DNA of 64,000 bases from JAAYJK01 sp964501655 (GCA_964501655.1 CAZCTN010000017.1:1-64000); one strand, 5' to 3'; numbered from the stretch's first letter, positions 36,855-46,569 are shown. Notes: generated by a model not told the origin, from the letters alone. Numbers and translations are program-made.

Positions 36855-38536
36855 TATTTTTCTCTCTTAACTACTACCGGCGGATGAGGTGCTCGGCGAA
36901 GGTTGCGCCGATTCCGGGCATTCATTAGCAGCAGGATAAGGAATACCCCAGCAAAACCCAATCCCCAACCGGATTCTTCATACATCCGATTTACCCGCAA
37001 ATAGGCCGATGTCAGCAGCGTAAAGCCAAAGGCTACTGACCAGGCTACTGCTCGGATACTTCGGGTGTTATCACTTATATGACTATGTAATTCGTGCATA
37101 GGTATCCTAATTGCAATGTCTCCTCTTTCGGTTTTCTGCAGCACTCGTTCAAAAAGAGGAGGCAGTTCTATGAGAGCTGACCCCCAGGCCTGAGCTTTCT
37201 CCTTCACTATCTGGAATAAACCTCCTCCATCTCCTAATAATTCATCAATATATGGTTTGCATACTGATAGGAAATTGATATCTGGATCGAGTCCTAAGCA
37301 AATGCCATACAGGGTTCCCAGCGCACGGCCGAGAAAAGTAAAGCTGGCTGGGATCTGAAAAGGCTGTTCATAGAGCAGCTGTTCCAAGTCCTGAAGAAAA
37401 TTATGCAGATCCACACTAGACAAGTCCTGGCTATCTCCCAGGATATGTTCCAAAAATATTCCCACTGCGCGAGTCAATGTGTTTCTATCGGCTTGATAAT
37501 GGACAAATCCCAATCTAATCAAATAATCAACTACTGTATTATAATCCCGTCTTACTAGAGCTTTAACCACATCAACCAAATCACTTCGCATTTCCATGGA
37601 AATGGACCCTACCATTCCGAAATCAACCATTATAAGCTTGCCATCCTCGGTTACAAACAGATTGCCGGGATGAGGATCAGCATGGTAAAATCCATCAATC
37701 AGAATCTGGCTTATATAAATACTTAAGAGGTGTGAGGCTAATTTATTACGGTCCACCCCTGTCTCCTCTATTTGCTGGTAATCAGTTATTTTGATTCCAC
37801 GCATGTACTCCATGGTTAGAACTCTGCTTGTGGTATATTCCCATATTATTTGGGGTATAAGAAGTTCTTGATCATTACTGCAGTTTGCTGCTATAAGCTC
37901 AGCATTCCGTCCCTCATTAAGGTAGTCAAGTTCACCCCATAGTGTTTCTTCAAACTCCAGATAAATTGAATCCAAATCAATAAATCGTTCCCAATCGGTA
38001 AACAACTTGATCAATTTTATTACTTGCTTTATAGCGTTAAGGTCTATTCTTATAAGTTCTTCTATTCCTGGCCGCATTACCTTGACCGCTACTTCCTGTC
38101 CGCTCTTGAGCACCCCATAATGAACCTGTCCCAGAGATGCCGCTGCCACCGGCTTCAACTCGATATACTCATATATATCTCCCAGGGCAACCCCCAATTC
38201 CGAGCAAATCTCTGTTTCTATATCTTTAAAATCAACTGGCTTAACCTCGTCCTGCAGACCGGACAGTTCTTGAATAGAGGTCCGGGGAAGCATATCTACC
38301 CGAGTGCTCACGAACTGCCCCAGCTTTATTAATAAACCCCCTAATTCAACTGCCGTTTCTTTGAAAAGTTGGGCCTGGGTTATATACAATTCCTCTCTCT
38401 TGCTATGCAGCCATCCCGGCCGGTGCAGATATTTTTTGAATCTAAGGGAGTAAAATGCTATAGATATATGTATGAATAGGCCAATAACTTTGAAAAAACG
38501 GATAGCACCCAGCTTGTTCAGATTTGGCACAGCCAT
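36854..38536 (-). CDS. ABC1/UbiB family atypical kinase
   Basis: The 560-residue protein has the hallmarks of the UbiB/ADCK family: the KxGQ motif in LIKLGQFVSTR, the A-rich loop AAASLGQVHYG, the lysine strand EVAVKVMRPGIE, the catalytic-loop DPHPGNLFV and the metal-binding DFGMVG. Two membrane helices lie at the C-terminus (about 500-545). Relatives support quinone or lipid metabolism as ATPases or kinases; no quinone genes adjoin this one. It is divergent from the SIMPL-domain gene. GGAGGGG precedes the ATG. Confidence 0.9.
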   Translation of the reverse strand: MAVPNLNKLGAIRFFKVIGLFIHISIAFYSLRFKKYLHRPGWLHSKREELYITQAQLFKETAVELGGLLIKLGQFVSTRVDMLPRTSIQELSGLQDEVKPVDFKDIETEICSELGVALGDIYEYIELKPVAAASLGQVHYGVLKSGQEVAVKVMRPGIEELIRIDLNAIKQVIKLIKLFTDWERFIDLDSIYLEFEETLWGELDYLNEGRNAELIAANCSNDQELLIPQIIWEYTTSRVLTMEYMRGIKITDYQQIEETGVDRNKLASHLLSIYISQILIDGFYHADPHPGNLFVTEDGKLIMVDFGMVGSISMEMRSDLVDVVKALVRRDYNTVVDYLIRLGFVHYQADRNTLTRAVGIFLEHILGDSQDLSSVDLHNFLQDLEQLLYEQPFQIPASFTFLGRALGTLYGICLGLDPDINFLSVCKPYIDELLGDGGGLFQIVKEKAQAWGSALIELPPLFERVLQKTERGDIAIRIPMHELHSHISDNTRSIRAVAWSVAFGFTLLTSAYLRVNRMYEESGWGLGFAGVFLILLLMNARNRRNLRRAPHPPVVVKREK

Positions 38537-38803
38537 TCCCCTCCTTCTTCTATTAAGATCATCAGTCTATAGTATATACACAATTATATTTGCTATTTAA
38601 TACAATAGCGGCAGGGCAATAGCCGGATATTTGCCGTTAAGATAATTATACTATTGATTGGCTATCCATTTCATTTCCATGCCAGATAAAGGAGAGTTAC
38701 TTTTGAAGGGGCTTCTAACTTATGAGCAGATAATTTGCAAGGTTTTACCAGTTATCACGTAATACATTAAGGATTAATAAAATTTTAGGAGAGGATAATT
38801 ATT

Positions 38804-39553
38804 ATGAGTATTAATGAAGCCAAAAACCAATGGGTTTGGGTTGGTGTAGCTGCAGTTCTTGCGCTGGGGTTGATTATTGCTGCCTATATTGCCAGTAATA
38901 CCATAGTTCAGTTAAAATCTGCAGCCAACACTATTACTGTTACTGGCTCAGCCAAACAGCAAATTAAATCAGATTTGGCAGTGTGGACCGGTTACTTTTC
39001 CACCCAGTCTAATCAACTGGAAACTGCCTATGGCCAGTTGCAGAGCAGCAGAGAAAAGGTGGCCGCCTATTTGATAGCTCAAGGTATTGAAGAAAAGGAT
39101 ATCATTTTTTCATCGATTAATGTTGACAGAAGAAATGTAATGCTGCCTAATGGAGTTTATTCCAATGAACTGGAAGGCTATACATTGAGCCAGCAGGTGG
39201 AATTACGTTCAAGTGATGTGGACAAAATTACTGATCTTTCTCGCGAAGCAACCGATTTAATAAATCAGGGTGTAGAAATACAATCCTACTCACCGCAATA
39301 TTTTTATACCAAACTAGCAGATCTTAAAATTGAGATGCTGGCCCTGGCGACTCAGGATGCAGCTAAACGTGCAGAACAAATTGCAGAGAATGCCGGGAGC
39401 CGGGTTGGAAGTCTGCGCTATGCTCAAATGGGAGTCTTCCAAATTACTCCGCTATACTCCAATGATATTTCTGATTATGGTATTAATGACATATCATCTC
39501 TGGAGAAGGAAATCACGGCAGTAATAAACTGCCAGTTTGAAGTTATCAAGTAA
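38804..39553 (+). CDS. SIMPL domain (DUF541, YggE-like) protein
   Basis: A single N-terminal membrane anchor (about residues 11-32) precedes a SIMPL domain that starts ITVTGSAKQQIKSDLAVW. Such proteins are exported or periplasmic and linked to stress responses, but have no known enzyme activity. The 249 residues are the usual length. GGAGAGG precedes ATG 38804, and a terminator follows. Confidence 0.88.
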   Translation: MSINEAKNQWVWVGVAAVLALGLIIAAYIASNTIVQLKSAANTITVTGSAKQQIKSDLAVWTGYFSTQSNQLETAYGQLQSSREKVAAYLIAQGIEEKDIIFSSINVDRRNVMLPNGVYSNELEGYTLSQQVELRSSDVDKITDLSREATDLINQGVEIQSYSPQYFYTKLADLKIEMLALATQDAAKRAEQIAENAGSRVGSLRYAQMGVFQITPLYSNDISDYGINDISSLEKEITAVINCQFEVIK

Positions 39554-39630
39554 ACCGGGGAAAGAGGACCAGGCAGGTGCCGATCTGAATCCTTTGAATA
39601 GCTACTCATGAGATAAACACTATAGTTATT

Positions 39631-39669
39631 GGAAGCAGCTTCTGTACATTCGCAGTTAGCTGCTTTTTA
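39631..39669 (+). terminator. Terminator of the SIMPL gene
   Basis: The stem AAGCAGCT (39633-39640) pairs with 39658-39665 and is followed by TTTTAT. The loop is 17 bases long. Confidence 0.75.
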
Positions 39670-39694
39670 TTAAAAAGCAATGAAAAATTTAAGG

Positions 39695-41365
39695 CTAGGA
39701 ACCAAAATATTGTATTACCTTTTCAATGTCCCAGGTATTAATGACATCTTCTCGGGTTAGCCAGGCTCTCCTGGCACATAAGACTCCATATTTAACCAGG
39801 TTCAGGTCTCTTTTATCATGGGCATCACTATTAATCGCAATCCTAATTCCCATCCGCGATGCTTGGGCAGCAATATCCTCATTCACATCAAGCCGGTCAG
39901 GATGAGCATTTATTTCCAGAGCGGTCTGGTGCTCCGCGGCCGCCGCCAGTATTCTGTCCACATCCAGTTCATAGGGCGGCCGCCGGTTCAAGAGTCTGCC
40001 GGTCAAATGACCGATAATATCTACATGCGGATTTTCTATGGCTTTGATTATCCGGGCGGTTTGCTGTTCAGAATCCAGATTAAAATGACTGTGAATGGAG
40101 GCAATCACCAGGTCCAGGCTCTGCAGGATATCATCGCTGTAGTCCAGGGTTCCGTCTTTAAGGATGTCTACTTCGCTTCCTTTGAGAATGAAAAGACCCT
40201 TCATCTTATGATTCAGAGCCTCGATCAGCTGTCCCTGTTCCATCAAGCGTTTTTCCGAAAGCCCGCCGCTGATATGCAAAGACTTGGAGTGGTCGGTAAC
40301 CGCCAGATAGGAATACCCCATTTTATGAGCCATGGCTGCCATTTCCGGCAGGCTGTGTGCTCCATCACTCCAATCGGTATGAACATGCAGTTCGCCCTTG
40401 ATATCAGACAATTTAACCAGTTCCGGCAAGTTAAATTCGCGGGCTTTCTGGATCTCACCCCGGTTTTCTCTCATCTCCGGAGGTATATACTGCATATTCA
40501 GTCGCCTGAAGACCTCTTCTTCCGAAGCCAATCCTCTCAGGCTTTGCCGATCCAGGTCTCTAAAAATTGTCTCCCGAAACTCCTTAGAGCCGGTAGTCCA
40601 AATCATATTATGGAAATAGTCTGCCGGTGCGGTCATAATCACTTCGAATTTCATGTTGTAATTAAGAATGCCTTGAATGCTATCCTTTTGCTCCCCGGTG
40701 ATTTCCCGGGTATTGCGGTAAGACCTGACCTGCATTTTTACCCGTTGGAAATCTTTCGCAGCCACCAGTAAATCTATGTCTCCTACCAGGGGCTTGCCTC
40801 TGCGCACACTGCCTACCGGGCAGGCTGCAATTACTCCCTCCCCCTGCATAATATGCCGGGAAAATTCCTCCGCCATAGGTACAGCCAGTCCAAGGGTTAT
40901 CTTCTCCATACTCTTTTGAAACAGATCTATGCCCTTGAGAATGTTGTATTCGGTCTTGGCTCCCATTCCGGGCAAAGTGCGGATTATTCCGGCCTCAGCC
41001 GCAGCGGCCAGAGTCTCCAGGTTATCTATGCCCAGTTTTTCGTGAATGCTTCTAATGGTTTTGTGTCCCAATCCCGGAATAGTCAGCATATCCAGCAGGC
41101 CCCCGGGAACTTCCTGTTTTAATTCTTCACAGTAATAACAGCTATCGGTTTCCAGCATCTCTTCTATCTGTCCACGAATGGTACTGCCTATACCCGGTAT
41201 TTCACCCACCGCGTCCCGCGTATATAAAACTCTCAGGTCTTCATCCAGGTGATGTATGGTGTGGGCAGCCTTCCGATATGCCAGGATCCGATAGGGATTA
41301 TCGTTTTTTAATTCCAGCATATCTGCAATTGATTCCAACATTCGTGCTATTTCACGATTAGTCAT
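39695..41365 (-). CDS. polX: DNA polymerase/3'-5' exonuclease PolX
   Basis: This family X polymerase fused to a PHP domain acts in base-excision gap filling with 3'-end trimming. Helix-hairpin-helix motifs lie in the first 170 residues (IPGLGHKTIRSIHEKLG), the nucleotidyltransferase core carries VGDIDLLVAA, and the C-terminal PHP domain is complete (HVHTDWSDG, AVTDHS, ASIHSHF, EINAHPDRLD, NSDAHD). At the strand where family X proteins keep the third catalytic Asp this one reads KFEVIM, with Glu, so polymerase activity may be altered. Its start lies one base after the zapA stop, indicating co-transcription. 556 residues is slightly below the usual 570. Confidence 0.92.
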   Translation of the reverse strand: MTNREIARMLESIADMLELKNDNPYRILAYRKAAHTIHHLDEDLRVLYTRDAVGEIPGIGSTIRGQIEEMLETDSCYYCEELKQEVPGGLLDMLTIPGLGHKTIRSIHEKLGIDNLETLAAAAEAGIIRTLPGMGAKTEYNILKGIDLFQKSMEKITLGLAVPMAEEFSRHIMQGEGVIAACPVGSVRRGKPLVGDIDLLVAAKDFQRVKMQVRSYRNTREITGEQKDSIQGILNYNMKFEVIMTAPADYFHNMIWTTGSKEFRETIFRDLDRQSLRGLASEEEVFRRLNMQYIPPEMRENRGEIQKAREFNLPELVKLSDIKGELHVHTDWSDGAHSLPEMAAMAHKMGYSYLAVTDHSKSLHISGGLSEKRLMEQGQLIEALNHKMKGLFILKGSEVDILKDGTLDYSDDILQSLDLVIASIHSHFNLDSEQQTARIIKAIENPHVDIIGHLTGRLLNRRPPYELDVDRILAAAAEHQTALEINAHPDRLDVNEDIAAQASRMGIRIAINSDAHDKRDLNLVKYGVLCARRAWLTREDVINTWDIEKVIQYFGS

Positions 41366-41366
41366 C

Positions 41367-41645
41367 TTAGCCCATCCTGTTTTTCTTGTCTTCTTCTATG
41401 GTTCTTATCAGCTGATCATAATCTTCCTGCAGTTTGTTTAGTTCATCAGCCAGGTTAAGGGCGGTCAACACCGCTACTCTCTGGTTAGATAGGTTAGGAT
41501 TGCGTTGTTGGACCATTTTCATTCTTCTATCTACATAGGCAGCCAGCATCTGAATATAATCGGAATTCTCTTCTCCCTTGACAATATATTCTTCGTTATA
41601 TATCTCTACTGTGACTCGGTTTATCTGTCCTTTTTGATCCTGCAT
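41367..41645 (-). CDS. zapA: Cell division protein ZapA
   Basis: This 92-residue protein bundles FtsZ filaments at midcell. The N-terminal strand region VTVEIYNEEYIVKG and the following helix with VAVLTALNLADEL fit ZapA, and the last 40 residues form a coiled coil. A GGAGG site precedes the ATG. It sits directly before polX, a common Firmicute arrangement. Confidence 0.92.
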   Translation of the reverse strand: MQDQKGQINRVTVEIYNEEYIVKGEENSDYIQMLAAYVDRRMKMVQQRNPNLSNQRVAVLTALNLADELNKLQEDYDQLIRTIEEDKKNRMG

Positions 41646-41990
41646 TTAGCATGCCTCCTTTGGATGAACAATATAAATTACTTCTATTATTATACTGTTT
41701 TTTCCTGCCCGAAGGCATATGAAGCCAGAGGAGCTTCCTTATCACTTTCTTATTCCATTATCACTAATTCCATCTGCCTTCTGCCGATCAAACCAGAGGC
41801 CGGAGCGAGCAAACTGAGAAGACTGCGTAATGGCAGTCCGCAGGTAAATTTAAATAGGCTGACGTAAAGATGACCCATTAGCCTTTAAAACTGAGAAATG
41901 TTCCTGCAGAGTGGGTTGGCGGAGGGCCTTTGAGCAGGATAGAGATTCACTTTTTTTGACGGATGGAAGCCGGGATTATCTTGGCTTCTC
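41646..41990. other. Gene-free stretch between zapA and phoU
   Basis: I see no gene in these 345 bases. There is a small hairpin GACTGC/GCAGTC at 41821-41838, a long-loop pairing AGGCT/AGCCT around 41858-41884 and a hairpin GAAGCC/GGCTTC near 41968-41988 just past the phoU stop that lacks a T run on the phoU strand. A zapA promoter must lie here but no consensus stands out. Confidence 0.5.
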
Positions 41991-42659
41991 CTATTGCCGG
42001 GCAATTCTATTAATATCGATTCGGCGCCCTTCTACCACATAAATAACCATTTCTGCGATATTGGTGGCGTGGTCGCCAATACGCTCCAAATGACCGGCTA
42101 CCAGCAGTAGGGAGGCTGCCTGGGGAATGGTTTTGGGATCTTGCATCATATAAGACAGCAGTTCGCGAAATATCTGTTGATAGAGGTGATCGATTTCCTG
42201 CTCCATAGGTACAATGGCCATTGCCATCTCCACATCTTCAGTAATCAAAGCCTGCAGGGATTCTTCCAACATTATGCTCACTATATTAGCCATACGCGGG
42301 ATGTCGATAAGGGGTTTGATATATTTCTCGGGATATAGTTCTAAACATACCTCGCTTATGGCCTCCGCGTGGTCGGCCATTCTCTCTATATCAACAATAA
42401 TCCGCAGAACCGCAGCAATAAACCGCAAATCTCTGGCCATGGGCTGCTTCAACGCGATCAGCTTCAGACAGCTTTTTTCTATGTCCAACTCCATCTGATC
42501 AATCACATCATCTTTTTCTATTACTTCCCGGGCCAAATCAGCGTCTTTATCTACCAAAGCTCTGACTGCCTTGCTGATCTGTTCCTCCAGCAGCCTGCCC
42601 ATCTTCAGGAGGTCATCTTTGAGCAGCTGAATTTCGTAAGCTAAGGAATCGTTATGCAT
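41991..42659 (-). CDS. phoU: Phosphate uptake regulator PhoU
   Basis: PhoU is an all-helical, metal-binding protein that damps phosphate uptake and signals phosphate sufficiency from the Pst transporter to PhoR. Two PhoU repeats (about 10-100 and 115-205) are visible, with conserved RDLRFIAAVLRIIVDIERM and LLVAGHLERIGDHATNIAE. At 222 residues it is full length. It is the last gene of the pstC-pstA-pstB-phoU operon, 18 bases after pstB. Confidence 0.95.
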   Translation of the reverse strand: MHNDSLAYEIQLLKDDLLKMGRLLEEQISKAVRALVDKDADLAREVIEKDDVIDQMELDIEKSCLKLIALKQPMARDLRFIAAVLRIIVDIERMADHAEAISEVCLELYPEKYIKPLIDIPRMANIVSIMLEESLQALITEDVEMAMAIVPMEQEIDHLYQQIFRELLSYMMQDPKTIPQAASLLLVAGHLERIGDHATNIAEMVIYVVEGRRIDINRIARQ

Positions 42660-42677
42660 TTTATCCTCCTTTATACC

Positions 42678-43436
42678 TTAACCAAATCTTCCGGTTATAT
42701 AATCTTCGGTCCTTTTATCCCGGGGATTAACAAACAATTCATCTGTAGGGCTGAATTCGACCAGCTGTCCATTGAGAAAAAAGCCGGTATAATCGGATAT
42801 CCGGGCCGCCTGCTGCATATTATGGGTTACAATCACAATAGTGTACTGTTTTTTTAATTCACCAATCAACTCTTCCAGCCTGGAGGTTGAAATCGGGTCC
42901 AGGGCGGAAGCCGGCTCATCCATCAGTATTACTTCCGGTTCCACCGCCAGCACCCGGGCAATGACCAATCTCTGCTGCTGACCTCCGGACAGACGAGCAG
43001 CAGGAGAGTTTAATCTATCCCTGACTTCATCCCACAAATTGGCGGCCTTGAGGCTCTTCTCCACCACTTCGCTTAATTGCTGGCGGTTCTTTACGCCATG
43101 GATTCTAGGTCCATAAGCCACATTTTCATATATCGACATGGGAAAAACCGAGGGTTTTTGAAATACCATCCCTATTTGCTTTCGTAATTCGACCACATCC
43201 CGCTCCCGATGGTAAATAGGCTGCTCATCCAGATAGATCTGGCCCCCGGTAAGAGTTCCCTCAATTAGTTCGTTCAAGCGGTTTATGCTGCGTAAAAAAG
43301 TGGATTTGCCGCAGCCCGACGGGCCTATTAGTGCAGTAACCCGGTTGGTCAGGATATCCATATCCACCTCATGCAAAGCTTTAAAATCCCGATAGAAAAC
43401 CTGGAGTTGCTCAGCCCTGAGTTTTACATTTTTCAT
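42678..43436 (-). CDS. pstB: Phosphate ABC transporter ATP-binding protein
   Basis: PstB powers phosphate import through PstC and PstA. The Walker A motif GPSGCGKST, the ABC signature LSGGQQQRL and the Walker B region VILMDEPASALDP are all intact in 252 residues. It starts 9 bases after the pstA stop. Confidence 0.96.
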   Translation of the reverse strand: MKNVKLRAEQLQVFYRDFKALHEVDMDILTNRVTALIGPSGCGKSTFLRSINRLNELIEGTLTGGQIYLDEQPIYHRERDVVELRKQIGMVFQKPSVFPMSIYENVAYGPRIHGVKNRQQLSEVVEKSLKAANLWDEVRDRLNSPAARLSGGQQQRLVIARVLAVEPEVILMDEPASALDPISTSRLEELIGELKKQYTIVIVTHNMQQAARISDYTGFFLNGQLVEFSPTDELFVNPRDKRTEDYITGRFG

Positions 43437-43445
43437 TAAATCACC

Positions 43446-44288
43446 TCATATCCGCCGGCCAGGGTTTGTCATCCTGCTCAGACTCAGATTAGCTAGATAG
43501 TTGATTACCATGATTAATACGATAATAAGAAAAGCGGTTCCGTATGCTCTCTCCATGGATATTCCTTCCATGGCCAGGACGTAAAGATGGACCGACATGG
43601 TGCGAGCAGGATCGAACAATCCTCCCGGCATCCCCAGAGCACTGCCGGCAGTTAATATCAAAGCCGCAGTTTCCCCAACCGCCCGGCCAATGGACAGTAT
43701 TATTCCGGTAATTATGCCAGGGACTGCCGAAGGCAATACCACCCGGCGTACAGTTTGCCATTTACTGGCCCCCAAGGCCAGGCTGTTCTCACGGTATTGA
43801 ATCGGAACCGACAAAATAGCTTCCTGGGAAGTTCGGGTGATGGTAGGCAGTATCATAATGGCCATAGTCAAGGAACCGGATATGATAGACCAGCCCAGAT
43901 TCAAATAAATCACAAAGAACACAAACCCAAATAATCCGAAAACTATGGAAGGTATGCCGGCCAAGGTCTCAGCCGCCAGGTTTACCAATCCGGCAAAGCG
44001 GGAACTGCGCCGGGCATATTCCTCCAGATATATGGCACTGCCCACCCCCAGGGGAACCGCCAGACAAAGGGATACCAGAGTCAGGTATATAGTACTGACA
44101 ATAGTAGTCGATATACCTCCTTCTTTTCCCGCCCGGCGAGGAGCCTCCATAATAAAGTCCAGGCTTACAACCGATAGGCCTTTAATTGCTATATAGGCGA
44201 CAATAATAAATAGGATAGCAGCCACGGAAAGTCCGGAAAACCAGAGAAAACACCTTATCATCCTGTCATGCCCGCTGCTAGTCAGCAT
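43446..44288 (-). CDS. pstA: Phosphate ABC transporter permease
   Basis: PstA forms half of the membrane channel of the phosphate importer. Six hydrophobic helices are visible in 280 residues, with the permease loop ENSLALGASKWQTVRRVVLP that contacts PstB. The start overlaps the end of pstC by 11 bases, so translation is coupled. Confidence 0.94.
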   Translation of the reverse strand: MLTSSGHDRMIRCFLWFSGLSVAAILFIIVAYIAIKGLSVVSLDFIMEAPRRAGKEGGISTTIVSTIYLTLVSLCLAVPLGVGSAIYLEEYARRSSRFAGLVNLAAETLAGIPSIVFGLFGFVFFVIYLNLGWSIISGSLTMAIMILPTITRTSQEAILSVPIQYRENSLALGASKWQTVRRVVLPSAVPGIITGIILSIGRAVGETAALILTAGSALGMPGGLFDPARTMSVHLYVLAMEGISMERAYGTAFLIIVLIMVINYLANLSLSRMTNPGRRI

Positions 44289-45231
44289 AGTTTTTCCCCG
44301 CCTTTATTGAAAAACTTACCACCAAATTCAATATCATAATGAATATGAACAGCATAGCTCCGGTGGCAAACAGGGCTGCCTGATGGTCTCCCGCTGCATA
44401 GCCCATTTCCAGGACAATATTGCTGGTCATGGTTCGAACCGGAGACAGGATGCTTGAAGGCAACATAGTAGAATTGCCGGTTACCATGACCACCGCCATG
44501 GTCTCTCCAATCGCTCGCCCCATACCCAGAATAACAGCGGTGATAATACCCGAACGGGCGGCCGGGAGAATAACTCCCCGTATGCTCTGCATATGAGTGG
44601 CCCCAAGGGCCAGTGATCCTTCTTTGTACTCACCGGGTACCGCCCTGATGGCATCCCGGGAAATGCTGATTATGGTTGGCAATATCATTATCCCCAATAT
44701 TATTGCTCCCGCCAGAACGCTCATGCCGTTGCCTCCCAGATAATTGCGAATAAACGGCACAATTACAATTAAACCAAAGAAACCAAAAACCACGGAGGGA
44801 ATACCGGCCAGCAGTTCAACCATCCTGCCCAGCATATTGCCAATTTTAGGCGGTGCTATTTCTGCCATAAAAATGGCGGTTAATATCCCCAGGGGCACCG
44901 ACCAGATGAGGCTGGAGGCGGTTACCAGCAATGACCCGGCCAGCATGGCCCCTATCCCATAACTGCCATGGGATGGACTCCATTTCAGGTTAAATATAAA
45001 ATCTGCCCAGCCGATTTTCCATATTAGCGGAATGCCCCGGGCAAAGATAAATATGCTTATCAAAACAATGGTCAGAATAGCAATAGCAGCACAGGCCTTT
45101 AATAATAATTCTATAAGGGATTCAGGAGTTACCCGAAAGAATAACCCGCTTACTTGCCGGGATTTATCTGCTGGTTTAGCTTCTGCTTGAGACCAACCGG
45201 CCCCCCAGGCATCCAGATTTGTTCTGGCCAT
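44278..45231 (-). CDS. pstC: Phosphate ABC transporter permease
   Basis: PstC is the partner of PstA. About six membrane helices and the coupling loop EGSLALGATHMQSIRGVILP are present. I chose ATG 45231 because AGGAG stands just before it; upstream in-frame ATGs lie inside the promoter region. It is the first gene of its operon and has PHO-box-like hexamers upstream, giving it its own phosphate control apart from pstS. Confidence 0.93.
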   Translation of the reverse strand: MARTNLDAWGAGWSQAEAKPADKSRQVSGLFFRVTPESLIELLLKACAAIAILTIVLISIFIFARGIPLIWKIGWADFIFNLKWSPSHGSYGIGAMLAGSLLVTASSLIWSVPLGILTAIFMAEIAPPKIGNMLGRMVELLAGIPSVVFGFFGLIVIVPFIRNYLGGNGMSVLAGAIILGIMILPTIISISRDAIRAVPGEYKEGSLALGATHMQSIRGVILPAARSGIITAVILGMGRAIGETMAVVMVTGNSTMLPSSILSPVRTMTSNIVLEMGYAAGDHQAALFATGAMLFIFIMILNLVVSFSIKAGKNYAD

Positions 45232-45317
45232 TAATAGCTCCTCTCTCTTGTCGATCAGCTTTCTTTCTGAATATATCACGTTTTTGTAAATCCGCATGCC
45301 GGGATTCTTAAAGACCA

Positions 45318-45345
45318 TGTACGGTCAATGTAAAATGAACGTAAA
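45318..45345 (-). promoter_or_regulatory. PHO box upstream of pstC
   Basis: On the minus strand three hexamers, TTTACG, TTTACA and CGTACA, are separated by exactly five bases each. This is the direct-repeat layout bound by Firmicute PhoP (TTAACA-type sites at an 11-base period). A further TTTACA lies at 45285-45290 and a possible -10 TATATT at 45270-45275. Confidence 0.65.
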
Positions 45346-45346
45346 G

Positions 45347-45381
45347 AAAAGGCCCCGTACCTTTATGGTACGGGGCCTTTT
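45347..45381. terminator. Strong bidirectional terminator between marR and pstC
   Basis: A perfect 15-bp stem (45347-45361 with 45367-45381) closes a 5-base loop; A-rich and T-rich ends form T runs on both strands. It ends the marR transcript and isolates pstC, which must then use its own promoter. Confidence 0.92.
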
Positions 45382-45415
45382 CTAAATATGACACCGATTA
45401 ACCAGGGATTTCAGA

Positions 45416-45838
45416 TCAGGTCACCTGTTCATCTATGGTTTTTAATAATTGCTCGAATTCTTCCGCCTTGTCCTCAGCCAGCATACTTCTCAAATAAAGA
45501 TTGAACGCTCTGCCGGTGGGGAGAAGGTCTTCGGCCAGTTTGCGGCCTTTAGAAGTCAAGTATATGTTCAAGCTTCTGCGATCAGTGGGATCCTCCTCCC
45601 TTGTAACCAATACTTCTTTGTATAAGCGGTCTATAACCCCGGTAACAGCCGAACTATCAAGCTGCACCCTGGCCGCTATGTCTTTGACATTACTTCCCTC
45701 ATGATCCAGAAGATCATACAATACAAAGGACTGTGTTGCTGTAATTCCGTATTCAAGACATTTGCTGTTGTATTTGCGGCTGATTTTTCTGGATATCACG
45801 TTTAAACGAAAGCACCAAAATTCGGTAAAGTTTTCCAT
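45416..45838 (-). CDS. MarR family transcriptional regulator
   Basis: The 140 residues form a winged helix: the recognition part is VKDIAARVQLDSSAVTGVI and the wing contains TREEDPTDRRSLNIYLT. MarR proteins are dimeric repressors released by small ligands or oxidants. It is odd in place: it lies between pstS and pstC, cutting the phosphate operon in two, and ends at a strong terminator. The leader before it holds AT-rich near-repeats and an assembly gap. The target is unknown and may be its own AT-rich upstream region. Confidence 0.9.
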   Translation of the reverse strand: MENFTEFWCFRLNVISRKISRKYNSKCLEYGITATQSFVLYDLLDHEGSNVKDIAARVQLDSSAVTGVIDRLYKEVLVTREEDPTDRRSLNIYLTSKGRKLAEDLLPTGRAFNLYLRSMLAEDKAEEFEQLLKTIDEQVT

Positions 45839-45883
45839 ATCATCATCTCACCTTTAGTTAACGTTTCACTTAATTTAATACTA

Positions 45884-46093
45884 ACTTAATTTAATACTAG
45901 TTCATTAAATATTATTTTGCTTATTTTGTCAACCTCGCNNNNNNNNNNNNNNNNNNNNNNNNNNNNNNNNNNNNNNNNNNNNNNNNNNNNNNNNNNNNNN
46001 NNNNNNNNNNNNNNNNNNNNNNNNNNNNNNNNNNNNNNACTTAATTTAATACTAGTTCATTAAATATTATTTTGCTTATTTTGTCAACCTCGC
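45884..46093. other. Assembly gap with identical 55-base flanks
   Basis: One hundred Ns (45939-46038) are flanked by the same 55 bases, at 45884-45938 and 46039-46093. The left copy is preceded by a near-copy of its first 16 bases (ACTTAATTTAATACTA). Contigs that end and begin on the same 55-mer point to a repeated k-mer, so the true sequence is either one copy joined directly or a tandem repeat of unknown size upstream of marR. Confidence 0.9.
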
Positions 46094-46569
46094 GGTTAGT
46101 GAAGCCTTATTGCCGTTAACCGCAACTGCCTTGAAAACCACCCGGTTGATTTTTATTCAATGCCGGGTTCAGCCTATGATATTAGCAGTAAATTTCTATA
46201 ATTAACTTAATTGCCGGTAATCCCCCCCCGAGCGGCAATCTGGTGCAGCGGGAACTTATCCGCTGCAGTTCTCGATGCGAACTTGGCAACGTATTGCAGG
46301 ATTCTATTAACTTTGTATCTGCTTGAACCGGTATAAACAAAGTGAGAGACCTCCCTATGTTGAAAGGGATAGTCTCTCAGATCTATAGCTATACATCTTT
46401 ATGGGCAAGGGCCCCTGGATTCGGGGTCAGAGCCTGCGGTCTTTGCCCCATACTTGAACCCGGGTAGATCGACCGGACTTTCGCTATGCAGCTTATTCCC
46501 CCGGCCATGCTTGCTTAAGGCTTGGCGGGCTTATCCTGCCCATACAGTGGTTTATGTGCTCTTTCTTCC
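46094..46569. other. Gene-free stretch between the gap and pstS
   Basis: I find no believable gene in these 476 bases. The main structure is a hairpin at 46343-46379, with an 8-bp outer stem TGAGAGAC and a 4-bp inner CCCT/AGGG. It lies about 190 bases past the pstS stop and has no T run, so it may protect the 3' end of pstS mRNA. A C8 run lies near 46225. Confidence 0.5.
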
